Assembly (NCBI GenBank): GCA_020061685.1
Contig: JAGUXU010000013.1
Location: forward strand, 1-5,070
Origin: Candidatus Omnitrophota bacterium
GTDB taxonomy: Bacteria; Omnitrophota; Gorgyraeia; Pluralincolimonadales; Pluralincolimonadaceae
Direction: 5' to 3'
DNA: 5,070 nt
The number at the start of each line of letters is the position of its first letter. The stretch's first letter is position 1. Position numbers and translations under genes: made by a program. The notes beneath the pieces are model-generated. The model had not been told where the DNA came from. It ran no database searches and was given only the letters and a program-made list of their open reading frames with translations. Shown piece by piece: positions 1 through 5,070 of this stretch.

Positions 1-228
1 ACGGCCGCGCTTTGGCAGGGTAACCCGAATTTGGGGGGCGCTTTGGCGTTTTCAATGTCGCTGGCAATCACTGTCGCCGGCGTTATCGGTTCTTTCCTGC
101 CGCTTCTGTTCCGCTCGGTAAATATTGATCCCGCATTGGCATCCGGCCCCTTTGTTCTTGCCGTTTGCGATATCGTTACTTTGCTTATTTACTTTAATCT
201 GTCCGGATTTTTACTTATGGGAAAATGA
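1..228 (+). CDS. mgtE: MgtE-type Mg2+ transporter, C-terminal fragment (5' end outside window)
   Basis: Frame 1 is open from the first base to a TGA at 226-228, giving the last 75 residues of a longer protein. The fragment holds two hydrophobic helices. The first contains 'GVIGSFLPLLF'. It is followed by the family signature 'IDPALASGPF' and a last helix with 'CDIVTLLIYF'. This pattern is characteristic of the C-terminal transmembrane domain of MgtE magnesium channels. The Asp encoded at 169-171 sits where the family has the conserved pore Asp of the last helix that binds Mg2+. By family knowledge, the missing N-terminal part should carry the cytosolic MgtE N domain and paired CBS domains that sense Mg2+. 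A TTG at 31 could be read as a start, but the frame stays open upstream and 'GGALAF' belongs to the conserved membrane domain, so the gene clearly begins before the window. Its stop overlaps the next start (ATGA, 225-228). Confidence 0.88.
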   Translation, partial: TAALWQGNPNLGGALAFSMSLAITVAGVIGSFLPLLFRSVNIDPALASGPFVLAVCDIVTLLIYFNLSGFLLMGK

Positions 229-611
229 AAAAGATATATACGGATAAACATGCCGGCTGCGGCATTGACGCGGTACTTCCGAAGATAGACTGCTGGCCGA
301 ACCAGTATAAGGGTTATGAGATAACGATCTCTATCCCTGAGTTTACGTCTGTCTGCCCGCGGACGAACCTTCCGGATTTCGGGACCGTCACCATCCGTTA
401 TCTTCCCGATAAACTATGCGTTGAGCTGAAGGCGCTTAAATATTACATATTAGGTTACCGCAACTTGGGGATATTTTATGAGAATGCCGTCAACAGGATC
501 TTAAAGGATATCGTAAGTGCGTGCAAACCAAAGTGGTGTATGGTGACCGGCGAGTTTAACGTCCGCGGCGGCATGAAGACCACCGTCACCGCGAAATACA
601 GGGTCAAATGA
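225..611 (+). CDS. queF: Unimodular QueF, NADPH-dependent 7-cyano-7-deazaguanine reductase (preQ1 synthase)
   Basis: QueF reduces the nitrile of preQ0 to the aminomethyl group of preQ1, using two NADPH, in cytoplasmic queuosine biosynthesis. The 128-residue protein is a complete single-T-fold, short-type enzyme. The active-site block 'EFTSVCPRTNLPDF' gives Cys44, which forms the thioimide with substrate, and Asp51, the proton donor. The QueF-specific NADPH motif E-(S/L)-K-(S/A)-h-K-(Y/L)-(Y/F/W) is present as 'ELKALKYY' (67-74). It is followed by 'YRNLGIFYENAVN' with Glu86, and near the C-terminus by 'FNVRGG' (111-116). Tyr85 aligns with His96 of the Bacillus subtilis enzyme; Glu86 aligns with its Glu97. 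My recollection is that Tyr is a common variant at this position, so activity is still expected. The NADPH motif argues against the archaeal QueF-like amidinotransferase. The ATG overlaps the mgtE stop by 4 nt, with only a weak purine stretch upstream, so translational coupling is likely. No other queuosine gene is in the window. Confidence 0.95.
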   Translation: MKKIYTDKHAGCGIDAVLPKIDCWPNQYKGYEITISIPEFTSVCPRTNLPDFGTVTIRYLPDKLCVELKALKYYILGYRNLGIFYENAVNRILKDIVSACKPKWCMVTGEFNVRGGMKTTVTAKYRVK

Positions 612-1114
612 TGAGGATAACCACAAAGCGTGGCGATAACGGAAAGACGCAGATCTGCAAAGGCAAGTCCGTGCCTAAATACGATTTGAAAGTCCGGGCA
701 GTTGGTATACTGGATGAATCCATCTCTTTCCTCGGCCTTGCAAAGGCAAAGACAAAGGATACGGCCACCAGAAAGACCATCGATTCGATCCAGCGGGATC
801 TGTTCAGGATAATCTCGGAGGTGGCTTCGGGCGGCAAGAGGAAATCGGCATCCCTAAAGCCGGTCAGGGGCGAGGATGTAAATCAGCTTGAGAACATCGG
901 GAATATCATGGAGAGGAACGCGCGCGTCCCGTCCGGGTTTATCGTGCCGGGCGTAAACGAACAGTCCGCGGTCTTGCATATCGCCAGGACGGTAGTGCGC
1001 CGGGCGGAGTGCCTGGTCACGGAGCTTAATAAAAAGAAGAAATTAAATCCTTGCATCTTAGCCTACCTTAACAGGTTGTCCGACCTGTTGTTTATAATGG
1101 CTGTATACGAGTAG
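611..1114 (+). CDS. PduO-type ATP:cob(I)alamin adenosyltransferase homologue, divergent
   Basis: The PduO/MMAB family transfers adenosyl from ATP to cob(I)alamin to make coenzyme B12, as a trimer of helix bundles. Numbered from the ATG at 608 (168 aa), the visible signatures are the N-terminal ATP loop 'TKRGDNGKT' (6-14), 'VPKYD' (22-26), Asp36-Glu37, 'GFIVPG' with Phe111, 'LHIARTVVRRAE' (123-134) with Arg127, Arg131, Arg132 and Glu134, and 'YLNRLSDLLF' (153-162). Length and motif order match the family. Several usually conserved positions differ: 'DESIS' for the usual DELNS, Val116 where a second Gly of PGG is usual, and Cys135 where RRAER has Arg (human MMAB Arg194 by motif alignment). It may be a slow enzyme or a repurposed paralogue. 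ATG codons at 608 and 611 both work. I prefer 611 because the weak AGGG at 600-603 is then 7 nt away and the protein begins 'MRITTKRGD', as relatives do. The start overlaps the queF stop (TGATG). Confidence 0.85.
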   Translation: MRITTKRGDNGKTQICKGKSVPKYDLKVRAVGILDESISFLGLAKAKTKDTATRKTIDSIQRDLFRIISEVASGGKRKSASLKPVRGEDVNQLENIGNIMERNARVPSGFIVPGVNEQSAVLHIARTVVRRAECLVTELNKKKKLNPCILAYLNRLSDLLFIMAVYE

Positions 1115-1136
1115 GGCAAACCGCAGTCGCTTAGAT

Positions 1137-2066
1137 ATGAATAAGATCTTACTTTGGTTTGTAGCGGCGAGGCCGCAGTTCTTTACAGCCACAATAATCC
1201 CCATAGCGCTAGGCGCCGCCATAGCCTGGAATCGTGCCGGAGTGCTAGACTGGGGATTGTTCTGGCTTACTTTGATAGGCGGGATCTTTATACATGCCGG
1301 TCTGGATTATTCCAACGACTATTATGACTATAAGACCGGAAATGACGTCGTAAATAAAACGCCCACCCCTTTTAGCGGCGGCAGCAGATTTCTTCGGGAT
1401 GGGACCTTAAAACCCGGGCAGGTCCTGCTGGCATCACTTATTTGTTTCGCCATCGGAAGCGCGATAGGGCTCTATATCAATTACCTTTTAAAGACCAATG
1501 TCATACTCATGATCGGGATAATAGGAGTTTTCCTTGCGTTCTTCTATACCGGTGAACCGCTCAAGATCGGCTATACAAGATGCGCGGAAGCGGCGACCGG
1601 GTTAGGGTTCGGGCCGTTAATGGTCATCGGGTCATACTACGTACAGGCGCGTTCGATCTCTTGGCAGGTCCTGTGGGCGTCGGTTCCCATCGGTATCCTG
1701 ATCGCGCTCGTGCAGTATATAAACCAATTTCCCGACTATGAGGCGGACAAGAAGGCGCACAAGAACAATACCGTCGTGATGCTGGGAAAAGAGAAAGCGG
1801 TCCGTTATTATCGTATTTTTTTGATTTTTACATATTGCGCGGTTGTCTTAGGAGTCATCCTGAAGGTATTTCCGGCGTTAACGCTTGTTACGCTATTGAC
1901 TGCGCCGTTAGCCGTCAAAGCCATAAAGGTCCTGACGAAGCACTTCAATCAGATAAAAGAGCTCTTGCCGGCGAATGCGCTGACTATAGCCATACATCTT
2001 TTATTCGGGGCGCTTTTTACCGCCGCTTATTTGCTTGACAGGATCATGACAAGAGGAGGATCTTGA
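1137..2066 (+). CDS. UbiA-superfamily prenyltransferase, MenA-like (1,4-dihydroxy-2-naphthoate polyprenyltransferase type)
   Basis: This is a 309-residue integral membrane protein of the usual UbiA/MenA length, with about nine hydrophobic segments (approximately 16-31, 41-56, 96-115, 122-137, 154-169, 178-195, 227-242, 244-263, 282-299). Both Asp-rich motifs that bind Mg2+-diphosphate are intact. The first is 'NDYYDYKTGND' (60-70), followed by 'TPFSGGSR' (77-84). The second is 'NQFPDYEADKKAHKNN' (196-211), with Asp200 and Asp204. The N-terminal 'ARPQFFTATIIPIALG' (11-26) is the MenA-like opening that contacts the aromatic acceptor side. The family moves a polyprenyl chain from its diphosphate onto an aromatic acceptor. 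MenA, in menaquinone synthesis, is the closest match by motif, but no men, mqn or ubi gene lies nearby, so the acceptor is not established. The start is 22 nt after the previous stop with no clear Shine-Dalgarno. The stop overlaps the next gene by one base (TGATG, 2064-2068). Confidence 0.87.
   Translation: MNKILLWFVAARPQFFTATIIPIALGAAIAWNRAGVLDWGLFWLTLIGGIFIHAGLDYSNDYYDYKTGNDVVNKTPTPFSGGSRFLRDGTLKPGQVLLASLICFAIGSAIGLYINYLLKTNVILMIGIIGVFLAFFYTGEPLKIGYTRCAEAATGLGFGPLMVIGSYYVQARSISWQVLWASVPIGILIALVQYINQFPDYEADKKAHKNNTVVMLGKEKAVRYYRIFLIFTYCAVVLGVILKVFPALTLVTLLTAPLAVKAIKVLTKHFNQIKELLPANALTIAIHLLFGALFTAAYLLDRIMTRGGS
2054..2059 (+). promoter_or_regulatory. Strong Shine-Dalgarno (AGGAGG) for the PF10091 gene
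   Basis: A perfect AGGAGG lies inside the 3' end of the prenyltransferase gene, 6 nt before the ATG at 2066 and only 3 nt before an in-frame TTG at 2063. The spacing selects the ATG at 2066. This is the best ribosome binding site in the window, which suggests that the secreted enzyme is translated more strongly than its upstream neighbours. Confidence 0.8.
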
Positions 2067-3886
2067 TGAGAGGATTTTTGAAGTTAAGCCTGGGAATAAC
2101 GCTACTATCACTTTTTGTTTGCCGCGATATCGCCCCGGCCTCCGCCGCCGAAAATCCGAAGAATAACCTTCTTGTCCCGGAGGCCATGCAGGGGACGTGG
2201 GGGAATAAAAAGGGGTTTGCGGCCTCGGCCTATGACATCCAGCAGGCGCGTATATCCGGCGTCCCGGCTTTGCAGTTAAAGTATAACGTTGCTTTAGAAA
2301 AACAGGAATCCGGTTTTTGGTTCGGCCTGATCGGAAAGGACCTGAGCAGATATGGAGCGGTGACCTTCCGGGTAAAAGGGGAAAAGGGCGGAGAGGTCTT
2401 TAAGATAGGGCTGAAAGACGGCGCCTGGTTCGAGGATAAACTGGACGTGAAGTCCTACCTGCCGGGAGGCGTTACGACGAAATGGCAGAAGGTCACGATC
2501 CCTCTCAACGACTTCAAGGCCATAAAGGACTGGTATAATATGGATAATTTTTCCATCACCTTCCGCCAAGATTACGGCCAGCCGTATAGCGGTGTTATCT
2601 ATGCCGATGGCCTGGTCCTTGAAGGAAAGAGGGAGGGGGTAGGCAGACAGCCGGTCCTCAGGGCGGAATCGCCGCCGCTGGAGTCTATGAGCGAAGAGCA
2701 ATTCCTGGACCTGATCGAAAGAACGGCGGCGATGTTCTTCTGGAACGAGGCCAATCCGGAAAACGGCCTTGTCAAGGATCTCTGTAAGACGACGTTTGAG
2801 GACGATTACCCCATGGCGAGCATCGCTTCGGTCGGTTTCGGCCTGCCGGTCCTGTGTGTGGCGGAAAGCCGCGGCTGGCTTCCGAAGAGGGATGTCTACG
2901 ACAGGATCCTTACGACGCTTAAATTTTTCAAGAACGGCGTCGAGAACATCCACGGGTTTTATTATCATTTCCTGAATATGAAGACAGGCGAGCGCTGGGG
3001 AGAGTGCGAACTCTCCTCGATAGATACGACGCTATTGATGGCGGGGGTGGTATTCGCGGGAGAATATTTTAAGGGCACGGAGATAGAGGCCCTGGCCAAG
3101 GAATTGTATGACAGGGTCGATTGGCAGTGGATGATGGATAACGGCACCACAGCGAGTATGGGATGGACACCGGAAGGGGGATTTCTGCCGTACAGGTGGA
3201 ACAGTTATTCTGAACATATGGTGCTTAATCTTCTGGGTATAGGCTCGAAGACGCATCCTATGCCCGCCGGTTCGTGGGATGCCTTCGCCCGGCCCTTGAC
3301 GACTTATAAAGAGTTTAAATTTATCGGCCCTCCGCCCCTCTTTATCCATCAATATTCGCACATCTTCGTCGATTTTAAGGGCAAAAGAGACAATCATATG
3401 GACTACTTTGAGAATTCCGTACAGGCGACGCTGGCCAACAGGCAGTGGTGCATCGATAATATGAATCGCAGCAAATCGTACGGCCCGGATTCGTGGGGCC
3501 TTACGGCCTGCGACGGGCCCGACGGATATAAGGCATACGGTGCGCCTAACGGGGAAAACGACGGTACGGTCGCGCCGACCGCAGCGATAGGCTCGGTAGT
3601 CTTTACTCCGGAACTGTCAATAAAACTGATGAAATACCTGTACGCCAACCATAAAGATGAGATCTGGGGGAAATACGGCTTTGTCGATTCCTTCAACTGG
3701 GACAGGAATTGGGTATCGTCCAAATATATCGGTATCGACGAAGGGCCTATAGTCCTGATGATAGAAAATCACAGGACAGGGATGATATGGAAATATTTTA
3801 TGCGTAATGACAAGATAAAAAATGCGCTTGCGATGTGCGGTTTCGGAGAACCGCAGACAACGGCGCCAAAGGAGATGGACAACTAA
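2066..3886 (+). CDS. Secreted PF10091/COG5368 'glycoamylase' family glycoside hydrolase (GH144-like, probable beta-1,2-glucanase) with N-terminal CBM-like module
   Basis: The protein has 606 residues from the ATG chosen by the AGGAGG upstream. Residues 1-28 are a type I signal peptide: basic start, hydrophobic core around 7-18, and 'APASAA' before a likely cut at 27/28. Cys19 is not in a lipobox. Residues about 35-188 look like a beta-sandwich CIA30/CBM-type module ('YGAVTFRVKG', 'WQKVTIPLNDF', 'GVIYADGLVLEG'). Residues about 208-595 form the PF10091 (alpha/alpha)6-barrel domain: 'FFWNEANPENGLVKD' (224-238), 'ASIASVGFGLPV', 'GFYYHFLNMKTGER' (297-310), 'ELSSIDTTLLMAG' (315-327), 'YDRVDWQWM', 'IHQYSHIFVDF', 'DYFENS', 'WGLTACDGP' (477-485), 'DGTVAPTAAIGS', 'GIDEGPIVLMIEN' (556-568). 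Conserved acidic residues include Glu315, Asp320, Glu383, Asp499 and Glu567; I do not assign the catalytic pair. Characterised relatives are GH144 endo-beta-1,2-glucanases and the GH189 cyclization domain of cyclic beta-1,2-glucan synthase. The 'glucoamylase' label is historical. It probably acts outside the cytoplasm, with the next gene. Confidence 0.88.
   Translation: MRGFLKLSLGITLLSLFVCRDIAPASAAENPKNNLLVPEAMQGTWGNKKGFAASAYDIQQARISGVPALQLKYNVALEKQESGFWFGLIGKDLSRYGAVTFRVKGEKGGEVFKIGLKDGAWFEDKLDVKSYLPGGVTTKWQKVTIPLNDFKAIKDWYNMDNFSITFRQDYGQPYSGVIYADGLVLEGKREGVGRQPVLRAESPPLESMSEEQFLDLIERTAAMFFWNEANPENGLVKDLCKTTFEDDYPMASIASVGFGLPVLCVAESRGWLPKRDVYDRILTTLKFFKNGVENIHGFYYHFLNMKTGERWGECELSSIDTTLLMAGVVFAGEYFKGTEIEALAKELYDRVDWQWMMDNGTTASMGWTPEGGFLPYRWNSYSEHMVLNLLGIGSKTHPMPAGSWDAFARPLTTYKEFKFIGPPPLFIHQYSHIFVDFKGKRDNHMDYFENSVQATLANRQWCIDNMNRSKSYGPDSWGLTACDGPDGYKAYGAPNGENDGTVAPTAAIGSVVFTPELSIKLMKYLYANHKDEIWGKYGFVDSFNWDRNWVSSKYIGIDEGPIVLMIENHRTGMIWKYFMRNDKIKNALAMCGFGEPQTTAPKEMDN
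3868..3874 (+). promoter_or_regulatory. Probable Shine-Dalgarno (AAAGGAG) for the GH116 gene, with long spacing
   Basis: An AAAGGAG lies within the last codons of the PF10091 gene, 13 nt before the ATG at 3888. The spacing is longer than ideal, but there is no better purine motif or nearer in-frame start. The upstream stop is only 1 nt before this ATG, so reinitiation or coupling may help initiation. Confidence 0.5.
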
Positions 3887-3887
3887 G

Positions 3888-5070
3888 ATGGAACAACATA
3901 GAGATTTTTTCAGGATTCCGGATTGCGCGTGGAAGAGGAAGCTCGGCGATGTCCCGTCTAATGCCGCAAGTTCCTCGCCTGACAGGGGCATCGCGTTAGG
4001 CGGCTTCGGGGCGGGTTCGTTCATGTACAGCATCTCGGGTTCGTTCGGGCCGTGGGCGCTGAAGGTCGGCTTCTTTGACAAACGCTGGCTTTCAGGCGGG
4101 GCCTTCCATCTTTATGAGAAGGTAGGCGATAGGCCGCCCAAATGCAGGACATTATCGACGAATCCGGCGGTCAAAAGCGCGTGGGACAGATTAAGCGCCG
4201 GAGAGGCGGTTTATTATGCCCTCCAGCCTAACGGCTGGATAACTTATGACTGTTTTGATCTGGACATCTCCCAGAAATTCTTCTCGCCCATAATACCGCA
4301 TAATTATAAAGAGACCTCTTATCCTGTCGCGGTATGGCAATTCAGGGTCGTCAATCCGACGGGAGAAAAGGCAGAGGCGGCGATCATGCTTACATGGCCG
4401 CATCCGCCATTCAACTGTATCCTCCCGCGGGAGGGGCACAAGAACTTCCTTAAAGAGCAAGGCGGTAAGACAGCCGTAATATTGAAGGCGGACCATCCCG
4501 GTAACGTTCCCGAGACACAGAATTCCGAGTGGTGTATTGCGACCGAGAGATCAAAGGATGCGGATGTCACCTACGCCCTTAGCTGGAACGAGGACTCCGA
4601 CGGTTCGGACATATGGAATGATTTTAAATCGGACGGCCGATTGGACAACAGGAGGCTGGACAGTTCCGATTCCGCGGCCGCGATCGCCGTCAAGGTATCG
4701 CTGGAGCCGGGCGAGACGAAGATCGTGCCCGTCGTGATATCGTGGGATTTTCCGGTCGTCAAATTCGGCGACCCCTACGTATCCGGGACAGAGTGGTGGA
4801 AGAAATATACTGAGTATTTCGGGAAAGATTCGGCACGTTCTTTCGATATCGCAAAAGAAGCGCTGGAGAACTACCGGATCTGGGAGAAGAAGATAGACGA
4901 CTGGATGGATCCCATCATAAACAGTCCCAAGACCCCGGGATGGCTCAAGACCGCCGCATTCAATGAGTTGTATTATTCGCAGTTCGGAGGAGTGTTCTAC
5001 GAATCGGGGTTAAAGTCCGGCCACGACCGCGAGTATATGGGCCTGCATGAGGACGACCATAAATTTTTCG
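3888..5070 (+). CDS. GH116 (GBA2-like) beta-glucosidase, 3' end outside window
   Basis: The frame is open from ATG 3888 to the window end (394 full codons) and the gene continues beyond it. The N-terminal domain matches GH116N (PF12215). It has 'RGIALGGFGAGSFMYSISG' (33-51), then 'FGPWALKVGFF' (53-63), 'YPVAVWQFRVVNPTGEKAEA' and 'AIMLTWPHPPF'. The helical catalytic domain (PF04685, formerly DUF608) begins near the end with 'TPGWLKTAAFNELYY'. Glu360 in 'FNELY' occupies the position of the GH116 catalytic nucleophile (Glu441 of TxGH116, Glu527 of human GBA2). The acid/base Asp should lie past the window edge and cannot be checked. The usual GGT-x-W after the nucleophile is 'GGVFY' here, a local divergence that may alter specificity. 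No signal peptide is visible at the N-terminus ('MEQHRDFFRIP'), so it is probably cytoplasmic. The family hydrolyses beta-glucosides with retention of configuration. One base separates it from the exported PF10091 gene, which suggests it finishes the oligosaccharides that enzyme makes. Confidence 0.85.
   Translation, partial: MEQHRDFFRIPDCAWKRKLGDVPSNAASSSPDRGIALGGFGAGSFMYSISGSFGPWALKVGFFDKRWLSGGAFHLYEKVGDRPPKCRTLSTNPAVKSAWDRLSAGEAVYYALQPNGWITYDCFDLDISQKFFSPIIPHNYKETSYPVAVWQFRVVNPTGEKAEAAIMLTWPHPPFNCILPREGHKNFLKEQGGKTAVILKADHPGNVPETQNSEWCIATERSKDADVTYALSWNEDSDGSDIWNDFKSDGRLDNRRLDSSDSAAAIAVKVSLEPGETKIVPVVISWDFPVVKFGDPYVSGTEWWKKYTEYFGKDSARSFDIAKEALENYRIWEKKIDDWMDPIINSPKTPGWLKTAAFNELYYSQFGGVFYESGLKSGHDREYMGLHEDDHKFF

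Noticed and set aside
604..837. A 77-residue - strand open frame opposite the PduO homologue
   Set aside because: It is antisense to the conserved ATP loop and first helices of the + strand gene, so it is a shadow.
1115..1136. A possible promoter or terminator in the only real intergenic gap
   Set aside because: At 22 nt it is too short for a promoter with its own leader, and no inverted repeat or T-run is present.
1801..1835. A T-rich patch inside the prenyltransferase gene as a possible terminator or insertion scar
   Set aside because: The frame is unbroken and the patch simply encodes a hydrophobic helix (Phe, Leu and Ile codons). No stem precedes it.
2063..2065. TTG as the start of the PF10091 gene
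   Set aside because: It is only 3 nt from the AGGAGG, while the adjacent ATG at 2066 is 6 nt away and gives a normal signal peptide.
2120..2122. Lipoprotein signal at Cys19 of the PF10091 protein
   Set aside because: The residues before it are Leu-Phe-Val, not a lipobox, and a better type I cleavage site (Ala-Ser-Ala) follows.
2294..2968. A 224-residue open frame on the - strand inside the PF10091 gene
   Set aside because: It lies opposite a strongly conserved family domain, has no recognisable motifs, and is rich in Arg, Asp and His, as antisense frames of GC-leaning codons usually are.
3032..4081. Several - strand open frames (3032-3397, 3403-3723, 3617-4081)
   Set aside because: They overlap one another and sit opposite conserved PF10091 and GH116 coding sequence. 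No ribosome site or family resemblance was seen.
4191..4762. Open frames on both strands (4191-4496 -, 4319-4570 -, 4537-4737 +, 4571-4762 -) where the edge-truncated gene lies
   Set aside because: The frame from 3888 runs unbroken through this region and gives clear GH116 motifs. The others are out-of-frame by-products.

Overview
The window is a dense bacterial gene cluster with every gene on the + strand and almost no intergenic DNA. Six genes are readable, two of them cut by the window edges. In order they are: the C-terminal end of an MgtE-type Mg2+ transporter; a unimodular QueF (preQ1 synthase of the queuosine pathway); a divergent PduO-type ATP:cob(I)alamin adenosyltransferase homologue; a MenA/UbiA-type membrane prenyltransferase; a secreted protein with a CBM-like N-terminal module and a PF10091/COG5368 'glycoamylase' domain (the GH144 group of beta-1,2-glucan-active enzymes); and the N-terminal two thirds or so of a GH116 (GBA2-like) beta-glucosidase.

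The junctions are tight: ATGA or TGATG overlaps at three of the five, a 1-nt gap at a fourth, and 22 nt at the fifth. I see no promoter, terminator, RNA gene, repeat, CRISPR array or mobile element. The genes therefore look like one transcription unit whose promoter lies upstream of the window and whose end lies downstream.

The first part (1-2066) is a mixed housekeeping block: ion transport, tRNA modification, cofactor and prenyl metabolism. The second part (2066-5070) is a carbohydrate block. The exported PF10091 enzyme would cut a glucan outside the cytoplasm. The GH116 enzyme, which has no signal peptide, would release glucose from the resulting beta-gluco-oligosaccharides, probably in the cytoplasm. 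Beta-1,2-glucan is the best substrate guess, inferred from the families and not proven by the sequence.

Organism: a bacterium of moderate GC (about half by eye) with compact coding, frequent AGG and ATA codons and a type I signal peptide. The gene mix would suit an uncultured lineage such as Omnitrophota or a relative. That placement is weak because no phylogenetic marker is present. Nothing here is clearly a new kind of system. The most interesting points are the GH pair at the 3' end and the unusual residues in the PduO homologue.
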